5,128 nt of DNA, from NCBI GenBank assembly GCA_025061935.1, contig JANWZY010000209.1, positions 1 to 5,128 of the forward strand. Direction: 5' to 3'. Position numbers and translations under genes: made by a program. Numbering within the stretch: the first letter of the stretch is position 1; each line of letters opens with the position of its first letter. The DNA comes from Verrucomicrobiia bacterium. GTDB lineage: Bacteria; Verrucomicrobiota; Verrucomicrobiia; Limisphaerales; DTLC01. Positions 1 to 5,128 of the stretch are shown in pieces. The notes under the pieces are model-generated. The model made no database searches. It had not been told where the DNA came from and saw only the letters and a list, made by a program, of their open reading frames with translations.

Positions 1-714
1 GCAGTCATAGGCGAGTACGTCTGCTCGGGCTATCTCTGGGCGGCCAACGTGGGCTGGATCAGCCTGGGCAGTGGCAGCCCCGCAAACGGTATTCGGTATC
101 AGAACAACTCCGCCACGGACTGGGGTGTTAATCACGACGGCCTCGGCAACCTGCGCGGGTATGCTTATGGCGCAAACATCGGCTGGATCGCCTTCGAGAC
201 CAACGGCGCGCCCAAGATTGATTTGGTCACTGGCAAACTCAGCGGCCACGTCTGGAGCGCCAACTGCGGCTGGATCAGCCTCAGCAATGCCCAGGCACAT
301 GTCCAAACTGCATATTTGGCGCCTGGTGCTGACTCCGACGGCGACGGTATTGCCGACGGCTGGGAGCTGACTTACACCAACACGCTCGGCGCGTTTACTG
401 CCACCAGTGACACCGACCGGGACCGGATGACAGACAAACAGGAATACCTGGCCGGCACGAACCCGCTCGACCCGAACGACGCGCTGCGCATCACGTACTA
501 CAGCCGCACCGGCACGAATAACACAATGCAATGGACGAGCGTGCCGACCAGGTTCTATCGCGTGCAGCGCGCCACGGGCATGAGCAACACCCCATCATGG
601 CATGAGCCCGCGCTCGGAATCGAGCATGTTTTAGGCTGCAACAGCGCATCTTTTCCGGACCCGACCACGAACGCATTTTATCGGGTGCGGGCTGTCCGGC
701 CACTGATGCAATAA
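1..714 (+). CDS. Secreted/surface protein, C-terminal part: GWI repeats, TSP3-like calcium loops, FYRVR tail (5' partial)
   Basis: The reading frame is open from the first base to a TAA at 712-714, giving 237 residues. The start is outside the window; an in-frame GTG at 49 falls inside the first repeat and is not a believable start. Three copies of a G-x-x-[WY]-x-A-N-x-G-W-I motif occur at about residues 10-22, 53-65 and 82-94. Next come two calcium-loop repeats of the thrombospondin type 3/dockerin-like kind, DSDGDGIADGWE (111-122) and DTDRDRMTDKQE (137-148), then AGTNPLDPND (151-160). The second loop has Arg where the first has the usual Gly. The last ~75 residues (MQWTSVPTRFYRV, TPSWHEP, NAFYRVRAV) form a beta-rich module that typically ends secreted Verrucomicrobiota proteins. 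I infer an exported, calcium-stabilised protein of unknown function. No catalytic domain is visible; one could lie upstream. The gene converges on the symporter with a 48-base gap. Confidence 0.85.
   Translation, partial: AVIGEYVCSGYLWAANVGWISLGSGSPANGIRYQNNSATDWGVNHDGLGNLRGYAYGANIGWIAFETNGAPKIDLVTGKLSGHVWSANCGWISLSNAQAHVQTAYLAPGADSDGDGIADGWELTYTNTLGAFTATSDTDRDRMTDKQEYLAGTNPLDPNDALRITYYSRTGTNNTMQWTSVPTRFYRVQRATGMSNTPSWHEPALGIEHVLGCNSASFPDPTTNAFYRVRAVRPLMQ
22..282 (+). repeat. Three coding repeats with the AN-x-GWI core
   Basis: Within the first gene the units centre on AANVGWISL (nt 40-66), GANIGWIAF (169-195) and SANCGWISL (256-282). The Trp-to-Trp spacing is 43 residues between units 1 and 2 and 29 between units 2 and 3, so the array is irregular. 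Units 1 and 3 are nearly identical in DNA across GGCTGGATCAGCCT, which suggests fairly recent duplication or conversion. Similar 'YAW-x-x-N-x-GWI-x-F' repeats occur in other bacterial surface proteins (from memory). Their fold and ligand are not known to me. Confidence 0.75.
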
Positions 715-726
715 GCACGTCGTTGC

Positions 727-751
727 TAATGCGCCCAGATTTGGCGCGCCC
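727..751. terminator. Weak hairpin in the convergent gap, possible shared terminator
   Basis: The 48-base gap between the two convergent stop codons holds GCGCC (731-735) and GGCGC (743-747). These can pair as a 5-bp stem, followed by a mismatch and one more A-T pair. No T-run follows on either strand, so it does not meet the usual criteria for an intrinsic terminator. The call rests on position as much as on sequence. Confidence 0.25.
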
Positions 752-762
752 TCCGATCCAAT

Positions 763-2151
763 TCAAACAGGTTGAATGACCGTCTGGCGGCGTCCGGCGG
801 CTAAACCTGCCATGCCCAGATATGCGCAGAACGCTGCCGCAAGCGACGTTATGTAGGGGTAATCAATGCCGCCCAATGCACATCCCCAAAGCCATACGAG
901 CATGCCTGCGATTAGTGCTGCGTACGCGCTCGGTGCGCCGCCTATGCGCGTGAACAGGCCCAGTACCATGATAGCAAAAATGCCTGCGCTGCCGAACGCG
1001 GATGCGTTCTCGACCAAGTCAAGGATCGAGCCCGCGCGCAAAGCCAGCCACCAGGCAATCACGCCAAACACGACAACACCTATGCGCGACAGCCGCACTT
1101 TCTTGGCCTCGGTCGGGTTTCGTTGCAGCGGCATGAGCAGGTTGTGCGCGGTTAGGCCTGCTGCGGCCAGTAGCGTGCTGTCCACGGTCGAAAGGATTGC
1201 TGACACCAGCGCGCCCGCAAAAACGATGTAAAGCAGGGTTGGCAAATGCCGCTGCGCTATCGCCGGCAAAATTTGCTCGGCGTGCTCAAGCTCGGGGAAC
1301 CACATCCGCCCAACCAACCCGAACCACACAGGGATCAATCCGACTGCAATATACAGCGCGCCGCCGGCCAGCGCGGAGCGCCGCGCGACCACCGGCGAGC
1401 GCGTCGCCAGCACGCGCGCGACCAATTCTTGCGCAACCACAGAGCCGCAGATCGGAATGGCCCAATCTTCGAGTGCCTCGAGGCCGTGCCTGTAGCCACC
1501 GAACAAATTAAGCCGTTCCGGGTTAATGGCGGCCCAACCCGCCTTGAGCTCCCCCACACTAGGGAACACAACCACAAGCAGCACGAGCAGCCCGAGTATC
1601 AGCGCCACCCCTTGTATGAAGTCGGTCAAGATGTCTGCCCGCATACCGCCCAGCCCGGTGTAAAGTATAGCGACCAGCGCAGCCAGACTCACTGCCTCGA
1701 AATGCGCTAGGTCGGACGAGGCGCCCAGTACTTGCCCGAATGCGCGTACCTGCGCTGCAGCCCATAGCACTGAGGTTGGCACCATCATAAGGACTGCGAG
1801 TCGCTCGACCCCAGGCGAGTACCGCTGCCGGAACAAGTCCGCCAAGGTGGTCAGGCCGCGGCGCCAAAGCGGCACGGCGAACACCGCACCCATGAACAGG
1901 ATGCACACGCCGTAGCCAAACGGGTCAGCAGATGCACCGGCTAAGCCGCGCTCGTACACAGCGCCCGCGGAGCCGATGCAGGTCTCTGCGCCGAACCATG
2001 TGGCAAAGAAGCTGAAGGTGGCAAGGCCGAATCCGATCTGCCGTCCGGCGAGCAGATAGTCGTCCTCAGTTTTGATCCCCCGCGCGACGATCAAGCCGAG
2101 CACCACCTGCAGCACGACATATGCAAGCACACCTGCCAAAACGACACTCAT
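763..2151 (-). CDS. Sodium:solute symporter (SSS/SLC5 family), substrate unknown
   Basis: An inner-membrane carrier of 462 residues, normal for the family, that should couple sodium entry to uptake of a small solute. The protein is almost wholly hydrophobic, with about 12-13 membrane segments. Family features include DDYLLAGR (30-37) after helix 1, the ATWFGAET...GSAGAVYERGL stretch (50-70), and the core of the family signature, YTGLGGMRA (164-172), followed by DxxQG. STVDS (321-325) lies in the helix where PutP and vSGLT place Ser/Thr sodium ligands; S321/T322 align with the PutP Ser-Thr pair. A late GSAGIFAIMVLGLF helix (387-400) is also typical. I chose ATG at 2151. The frame extends three codons to a TTG at 2160, but no ribosome site supports it and the likely promoter would exclude it. 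Stop is TGA at 763-765. It stands alone, convergent with the gene at 1-714. Family assignment is firm; sugar, amino acid or carboxylate substrates cannot be separated. Confidence 0.93.
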   Translation of the reverse strand: MSVVLAGVLAYVVLQVVLGLIVARGIKTEDDYLLAGRQIGFGLATFSFFATWFGAETCIGSAGAVYERGLAGASADPFGYGVCILFMGAVFAVPLWRRGLTTLADLFRQRYSPGVERLAVLMMVPTSVLWAAAQVRAFGQVLGASSDLAHFEAVSLAALVAILYTGLGGMRADILTDFIQGVALILGLLVLLVVVFPSVGELKAGWAAINPERLNLFGGYRHGLEALEDWAIPICGSVVAQELVARVLATRSPVVARRSALAGGALYIAVGLIPVWFGLVGRMWFPELEHAEQILPAIAQRHLPTLLYIVFAGALVSAILSTVDSTLLAAAGLTAHNLLMPLQRNPTEAKKVRLSRIGVVVFGVIAWWLALRAGSILDLVENASAFGSAGIFAIMVLGLFTRIGGAPSAYAALIAGMLVWLWGCALGGIDYPYITSLAAAFCAYLGMAGLAAGRRQTVIQPV

Positions 2152-2162
2152 CTTGCGCAAAA

Positions 2163-2192
2163 ACTACAAATTCCGTAAGCCAGGCTTGTCAA
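2163..2192 (-). promoter_or_regulatory. Candidate sigma70-type promoter of the symporter gene
   Basis: On the minus strand a perfect TTGACA (-35 box, + positions 2187-2192) is followed after 18 bases by TGTAGT (2163-2168), which matches the TATAAT consensus at four of six positions. Transcription would begin near 2156, about five bases before the ATG at 2151. No Shine-Dalgarno-like purine run precedes that ATG, which is consistent with a very short or absent leader. The -35 box is strong; the -10 box is only fair. Confidence 0.4.
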
Positions 2193-2326
2193 TCCATTTC
2201 GTTGAGGTCTGCCAACTCCGCGCCGTGATTCATGCAACTGTAGCGATGCGTTCCCACAGCCCCGTGTTCCGGCATTGCTTCGAGGTGCAATGGCGAAGTG
2301 TTTCCGAATTAGATTACAGCGGAGTC

Positions 2327-2482
2327 GTGAACCGTTTGGGGTGCGGCATCGCACCCATGGATGACCGTTTTTGCGTGCGGGCCCAAAGCGCCCGCAAGCA
2401 CGCGCACTTGTTTTTTGCGCCAAAGACACTGCGCGATGCGGTTTCCTAATGCCGCAGTGGTGAACCATTTTGGGAAGGCATC
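2327..2482. repeat. Degenerate direct repeat, two copies 133 bp apart
   Basis: GTGAACCGTTT-GGG (2327-2340) recurs as GTGAACCATTTTGGG (2460-2474), and both are followed by GGCATC (2345-2350 and 2477-2482). Similarity also extends weakly upstream (ttacagcggagtc versus taatgccgcagtg). The first copy contains the GGGTGCG hairpin; the second has lost it. This suggests two diverged members of one intergenic repeat family. Confidence 0.35.
2339..2416. repeat. Two adjacent stem-loops followed by a T6 run
   Basis: GGGTGCG (2339-2345) and CGCACCC (2350-2356) pair perfectly around a GCAT loop. A second hairpin pairs TGCGGGC (2376-2382) with GCCCGCA (2390-2396) around seven bases. Alternatively GCGTGC (2373-2378) can pair with GCACGC (2398-2403). 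A run of six T lies at 2411-2416. On the + strand this resembles a terminator, but the T-run is 8-14 bases from the stem and no + strand gene ends here. Part of a structured RNA or a repeat unit is as likely. Confidence 0.4.
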
Positions 2483-2532
2483 TCGGTGCGTAGCGTGTGC
2501 AGGCAGCGGCCCTCTACCAATGCGCAGCCGCC

Positions 2533-2609
2533 ACGGGAACTGCACCTGCGGTTTCAACGTTTGTACAAACGTGGCTACGGTTCCCGTCACGTAGCTGCTT
2601 GTTAAAGCA
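2533..2609. repeat. Nested palindromic element
   Basis: An outer 8-bp pair, ACGGGAAC (2533-2540) and GTTCCCGT (2580-2587), encloses a perfect 16-base palindrome, ACGTTTGTACAAACGT (2557-2572). A small hairpin follows directly, TGCTT (2596-2600) with AAGCA (2605-2609). The palindrome has no spacer, so it suits a dimeric DNA-binding protein better than an RNA hairpin, while the outer arms could form a stem. No adjacent regulator gene is in the window. Confidence 0.5.
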
Positions 2610-2727
2610 TGGCGGGCACTACGGGCTTAGGTCTGTCGGTCTGACGGGCTTGGACGGCTCGCTCGAAGCGACGCAACCGCGCGGGAGCCTTAGCAGTCAC
2701 AAAGTTGCTGGATAGGCGATCAGTCCA

Positions 2728-2749
2728 GCCTGGCCTACTTGCACCAGGC
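2728..2749. repeat. Short inverted repeat beside the 34-base palindrome
   Basis: GCCTGG (2728-2733) and CCAGGC (2744-2749) can form a 6-bp stem with a 10-base loop. It ends four bases before the large palindrome at 2754, so the two may belong to one element. Confidence 0.3.
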
Positions 2750-2753
2750 AATT

Positions 2754-2787
2754 CAAAATTTTTGTCCCACCTGGGACAAAAATTTTG
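2754..2787. repeat. Perfect inverted repeat, 16-bp arms around CC
   Basis: The left arm CAAAATTTTTGTCCCA (2754-2769) is the exact reverse complement of the right arm TGGGACAAAAATTTTG (2772-2787), with only CC between them. A chance match of this length is very unlikely in a window this size. The AT-rich outer part and GC-rich centre are the reverse of an intrinsic terminator: T's precede the GC stem and A's follow it. A dimeric-regulator operator, a cruciform-type site or a dispersed palindromic repeat fits better. No gene begins close by on either strand. Confidence 0.75.
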
Positions 2788-3166
2788 TCAGGTTGGAGGT
2801 GTACATAACTAGGGCGAGAGCACATCGCGCTCGGCCATGTCGCGGTGATTGGGTTCGGGGCGGCAGCGCCCAAGGTCGGTGTAAGATGTGGCGCAGCGCA
2901 AGCTCAATCCCGTGTACGCGGGCGGCGCCGACATAGCGTTCCCTCCATTCATGCCTGGGGAGAGTCGTGCTCCGTCACTACCGCGCCTGGGCACTCGCAA
3001 GAGGAACGACTCGATCCCGATGACACGGCTACAGCTACTGGGACGACGCCACTCGCTTCCGTTTGTTTTACGGCCGTCAGGTTGAACAGTCCGCACTCCG
3101 ACATATGTATTCGGCTAAGAGCGCGCCTGAAATGAAGGTAGTGCGTTGCGAAACTTGTTGGTCGCG

Positions 3167-3208
3167 CGGCGCCTTGGGACCGCTATTGCCCGCGTAGCCA
3201 AGGCGCCG
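3167..3208. repeat. Inverted repeat with 11-bp perfect arms, 20-base loop
   Basis: CGGCGCCTTGG (3167-3177) and CCAAGGCGCCG (3198-3208) are exact reverse complements separated by 20 bases. The GC-rich stem would be very stable in RNA on either strand. No T-run follows on the + strand, where ATAAATTA comes next, and no T-run follows on the minus strand. No neighbouring gene end explains it as a terminator. Confidence 0.55.
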
Positions 3209-3251
3209 ATAAATTACCGCGTTCTGGACACTTCGCATCTGGGGTGCCCGT

Positions 3252-3328
3252 CTGGCGTGTCATCATAGTGGGTCGCCAGCTTGCTGGTGTTTGAAACGCT
3301 CCACTGCACAACGGCGTGCCACCATAGT
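3252..3328. repeat. Imperfect 16-base direct repeat with an internal inverted repeat
   Basis: GGCGTGTCATCATAGT (3254-3269) recurs as GGCGTGCCACCATAGT (3313-3328), with 14 of 16 bases identical and starts 59 bp apart. The first copy also sits inside CTGGCG (3252-3257) / CGCCAG (3274-3279), a 6-bp inverted repeat. Two copies are too few and too diverged for a CRISPR; they look like remnants of a dispersed repeat. Confidence 0.4.
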
Positions 3329-3764
3329 AAGCTGCATCATTTATTTGGAATGGCGCGTGTAGCCGCGCTCATTATTCAGACGCGAAATAGCAAGTAGCAT
3401 CTTTTCGTTGACCCCCTGGCCTCAACCCGGTGAATGCCGGCGCCGCCCAACCAGACCGTTTTAACGGGTTCGCGCCACAATCCGACCTGATGAAACAGCT
3501 TGCCGCCGCAGATGCCTCTGTCAGTAGGCTGAAGGGTAGAACGAATGAGTTTGTATGCCGAGCGTGGCAGAGCTGTGCTAGGGTCAATAAAGGCCAAGGT
3601 GCGCCCGAGGTGGACATAACCAAGCTGCAAGGCATTATTGGAACGCGTCCCAACGCAGTAACGCTTTTGGAGGCAATGCCGAGCACGGAAAAACCAGCAC
3701 ATCCATCGCTGACGGCAAAAACTACTTGTTTTACGGGGCAAACCACGTCGTGTCTGGAAGTCCT

Positions 3765-5128
3765 CTATTCTGCGCGCAGTCTGTAGAACCCGGCAGATGT
3801 GCCTGGCAAAGGGGTAAACGTCCAGTTCGTGCCGCCCAATGGACCAGCTACGGTGTGCCACTGTGGCGGTGCCAGGCTAGGTGTGAACTCGACATAAACC
3901 AAACCTGCTGCGCCAGACCAACTGATTGTGATCTGGCCGCCGGCAGTCTGATGGATGCCTGTGATAACCCCTCCGCGCGGGGCGGGCGGGCCGTATTGCA
4001 ACGGCCAGGGCGCAGACCATGCCGAACTCAAGCCCCTCTGGTCCCGTGCACTTACGCGCCAATGATAGAGTGTGCGCCACACAAGGTTTTGCGCTCCGGG
4101 CAGGCTGTTCAGCGGTAGGCTCAGCACCCAATTCGTGCCTGGCGGCAACTCGATGGCAGGGATGTTGGTCACGTTGACCACCGGCAGCGCAAACGCCGGA
4201 TTGTCGGCGATCTGGATGTTGTAGGACACGACGCGGTCGCCTTCGTCCGGGTCGCCAGCCGACGGCCACCACAGCAGCAGCACGTCGAGATTGGTCAGGA
4301 TCAAGCCCGTTGGCGGGCCGGCAATGACCGGCGGCGCAGGCGGACGGTTGGTCTCGTTGACGTAGAAGGTGGCCGTGGCCATCCACGGGCCAATGTTTGT
4401 GCCGTCGGTAGCGCGGCAGCGCCACCAGAACTGCGCGTTGTTCGGCAGGTCGGTGTCAACCTGCCAACTGGTGGTGGCAGGGCCGGACGCAATGGCCGGC
4501 ACTTGCGCCACGACCTGCGAGAGCGCCGGGTCCGAATACACCTCGAAGCGATACGTCAACGGGTCGCCCTGGAAATCCACAGCGTTGCTGACGACGAGCA
4601 TCGGACGTGACACGCCCACGATGGTGAAGTTGGCCGGTGCGGCGAGGGTGGGCGCGCCGGGCGCGGGTTCGCCGATGCCGATGTTGTCCAAGAACAGGTC
4701 CTGGTCGGGCGCAGTGCCGTATTCGCTCCACACAATGAACCGCAGTCGAATTGTGCGATTGGTGTAGGCAGTCAACGGCGCTTGGACGCGCGTCCAGCCC
4801 TGATTCCAGTCGTAATTGAAGCCGGCGAGGTCGCCCCAGTTCACGCCGCCATCGGTCGAGGCCTGGGCGCGGAAACGGGTGCGATACCAAAGCTGGCCGC
4901 GCACCCAGAACGTCAGTGACGGGTTGACAGCGTTGCTCAGGTTCAGCTCGCGGGCGAGCACCAACGCCAGTTGCGCGTCCGGCGGGATGCGCGGCGGCAC
5001 GGTGTCGCGCGCGGCGAACTGGCCGGCGTAGGGCGAGTTGGTGTCGAGCGCCCAAGACGCCCGCAGCCAGTTGTCGAGGCCGGACTCAAAGTTCTCGTAG
5101 AACGGATACACCGCCGCCGCGGGCATGT
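3765..5128 (-). CDS. Secreted multidomain protein, C-terminal part: MAM/jelly-roll-like, two FN3-like domains, FYRLR tail (5' partial)
   Basis: The minus-strand frame runs from the right edge to TAG at 3765-3767. The first Met in the window (5126) is followed by no signal peptide and leads straight into a domain, so I treat it as internal. Numbering from that Met: residues ~7-153 (YPFYENFESGLDNW ... DNIGIGEP) resemble the concanavalin-like/MAM-type beta-sandwich seen beside secreted peptidase domains, with STDGGVNW and LRFIVWSEYG strands. Residues ~155-258 and ~261-378 are two FN3-like domains, with the strand patterns AQFWWRCRATDGTNIGPW and LYHWRVSARDQRGLSSAW. Residues ~381-453 form a C-terminal module ending FYRLRAE, the same type as ends the protein at 1-714. 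This is likely the non-catalytic tail of an exported enzyme or adhesin; any catalytic part would lie beyond the right edge. No terminator is obvious after the stop. Confidence 0.87.
   Translation of the reverse strand, partial: MPAAAVYPFYENFESGLDNWLRASWALDTNSPYAGQFAARDTVPPRIPPDAQLALVLARELNLSNAVNPSLTFWVRGQLWYRTRFRAQASTDGGVNWGDLAGFNYDWNQGWTRVQAPLTAYTNRTIRLRFIVWSEYGTAPDQDLFLDNIGIGEPAPGAPTLAAPANFTIVGVSRPMLVVSNAVDFQGDPLTYRFEVYSDPALSQVVAQVPAIASGPATTSWQVDTDLPNNAQFWWRCRATDGTNIGPWMATATFYVNETNRPPAPPVIAGPPTGLILTNLDVLLLWWPSAGDPDEGDRVVSYNIQIADNPAFALPVVNVTNIPAIELPPGTNWVLSLPLNSLPGAQNLVWRTLYHWRVSARDQRGLSSAWSAPWPLQYGPPAPRGGVITGIHQTAGGQITISWSGAAGLVYVEFTPSLAPPQWHTVAGPLGGTNWTFTPLPGTSAGFYRLRAE

Larger units (their letters stand above)
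2152..3764. other. Gene-free, repeat-rich intergenic stretch (~1.6 kb)
   Basis: I find no supportable gene here. Every open frame above ~60 codons overlaps others on both strands. None has a ribosome site, a recognisable domain or a natural protein composition: they are rich in Cys, Arg, His and Trp, as random frames in GC-rich DNA are. No tRNA T-loop, rRNA or CRISPR repeat is visible. The stretch does hold several inverted repeats and degenerate direct repeats, listed separately, including a perfect 16-bp-arm palindrome. It may be a patchwork of interspersed repeats, a decayed gene, or a home for an unannotated structured RNA. Confidence 0.6.

Noticed and set aside
866..1710. Several + strand frames opposite the symporter
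   Set aside because: They are shadows of the symporter gene, Pro/Arg/Ala-rich, with no independent support.
2152..2160. TTG start for the symporter, adding three residues
   Set aside because: The ATG at 2151 fits the hydrophobic N-terminus, there is no ribosome site for the TTG, and the best promoter would start transcription inside this stretch.
2148..2468. 106-codon minus-strand frame upstream of the symporter
   Set aside because: It overlaps the symporter start and the candidate promoter, and has a competing frame of similar length on the + strand with no protein-like features.
2754..2787. Intrinsic terminator
   Set aside because: T's precede and A's follow the GC core, the reverse of a terminator, and no gene ends nearby.
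2949..3104. Short minus-strand frame of 51 residues (starts MSECGLFNLTAVKQ)
   Set aside because: The composition is more protein-like than its neighbours, but there is no ribosome site and it overlaps another open frame on the same strand. Not enough to call a gene.
3252..3328. Possible CRISPR
   Set aside because: Only two imperfect 16-base copies, no regular spacer and no cas gene.
3430..3786. 118-codon + strand frame starting GTG
   Set aside because: No ribosome site, no recognisable domain, and it runs into the convergent real gene's 3' end. An equally long frame (3376-3861) opposes it on the other strand, a sign that neither is coding. BLASTP with orthologous hits would change this.
3376..3861. 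161-codon minus-strand frame
   Set aside because: Its first ~100 bases overlap the well-supported gene in another frame, and the composition (many Cys, Arg, His, Trp) is that of an accidental frame.

Overview
The window looks like a fragment of a Verrucomicrobiota genome, most plausibly from the Pedosphaera/Limisphaera-like lineage. This is inferred from style, not from a marker gene. Both large flanking proteins have the secreted, low-conservation architecture common in that phylum. One carries calcium-binding DxDxDGxxDxxE repeats. Both end in the same kind of beta-rich C-terminal module that closes on F-Y-R-V/L-R a few residues before the stop. The DNA is fairly GC-rich, genes are widely spaced, and no obvious Shine-Dalgarno sequences are seen.

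Layout. Positions 1-714 (+) hold the C-terminal 237 residues of a secreted or surface protein whose start lies left of the window. It has three 'AN-x-GWI' repeats, two TSP3-like calcium loops and a C-terminal FYRVR module. After a 48-base convergent gap, 763-2151 (-) encodes a complete sodium:solute symporter (SSS/SLC5 family, LeuT fold). A plausible sigma70-type promoter lies so close to its ATG that the mRNA would be nearly leaderless. Positions 2152-3764 are about 1.6 kb with no gene I can support. The stretch is instead rich in inverted repeats, including a perfect 34-base palindromic element, a nested palindrome, an 11-bp-arm inverted repeat and degenerate direct repeats. Positions 3765-5128 (-) hold the C-terminal ~453 residues of a second secreted multidomain protein: a jelly-roll/MAM-like domain, two FN3-like domains and an FYRLR C-terminal module. 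It runs off the right edge.

How the parts relate. Nothing ties the three genes into an operon: gene 1 converges on the symporter, and the symporter is separated from the next minus-strand gene by 1.6 kb. The two flanking proteins probably work outside the cytoplasm, in adhesion or as accessory modules of exoenzymes. The symporter would import a small solute by sodium coupling, but its substrate cannot be read from the sequence. I do not see a clear new multi-gene system. The least explained content is the repeat-rich gene-free stretch and the tail module shared by the two flanking genes.
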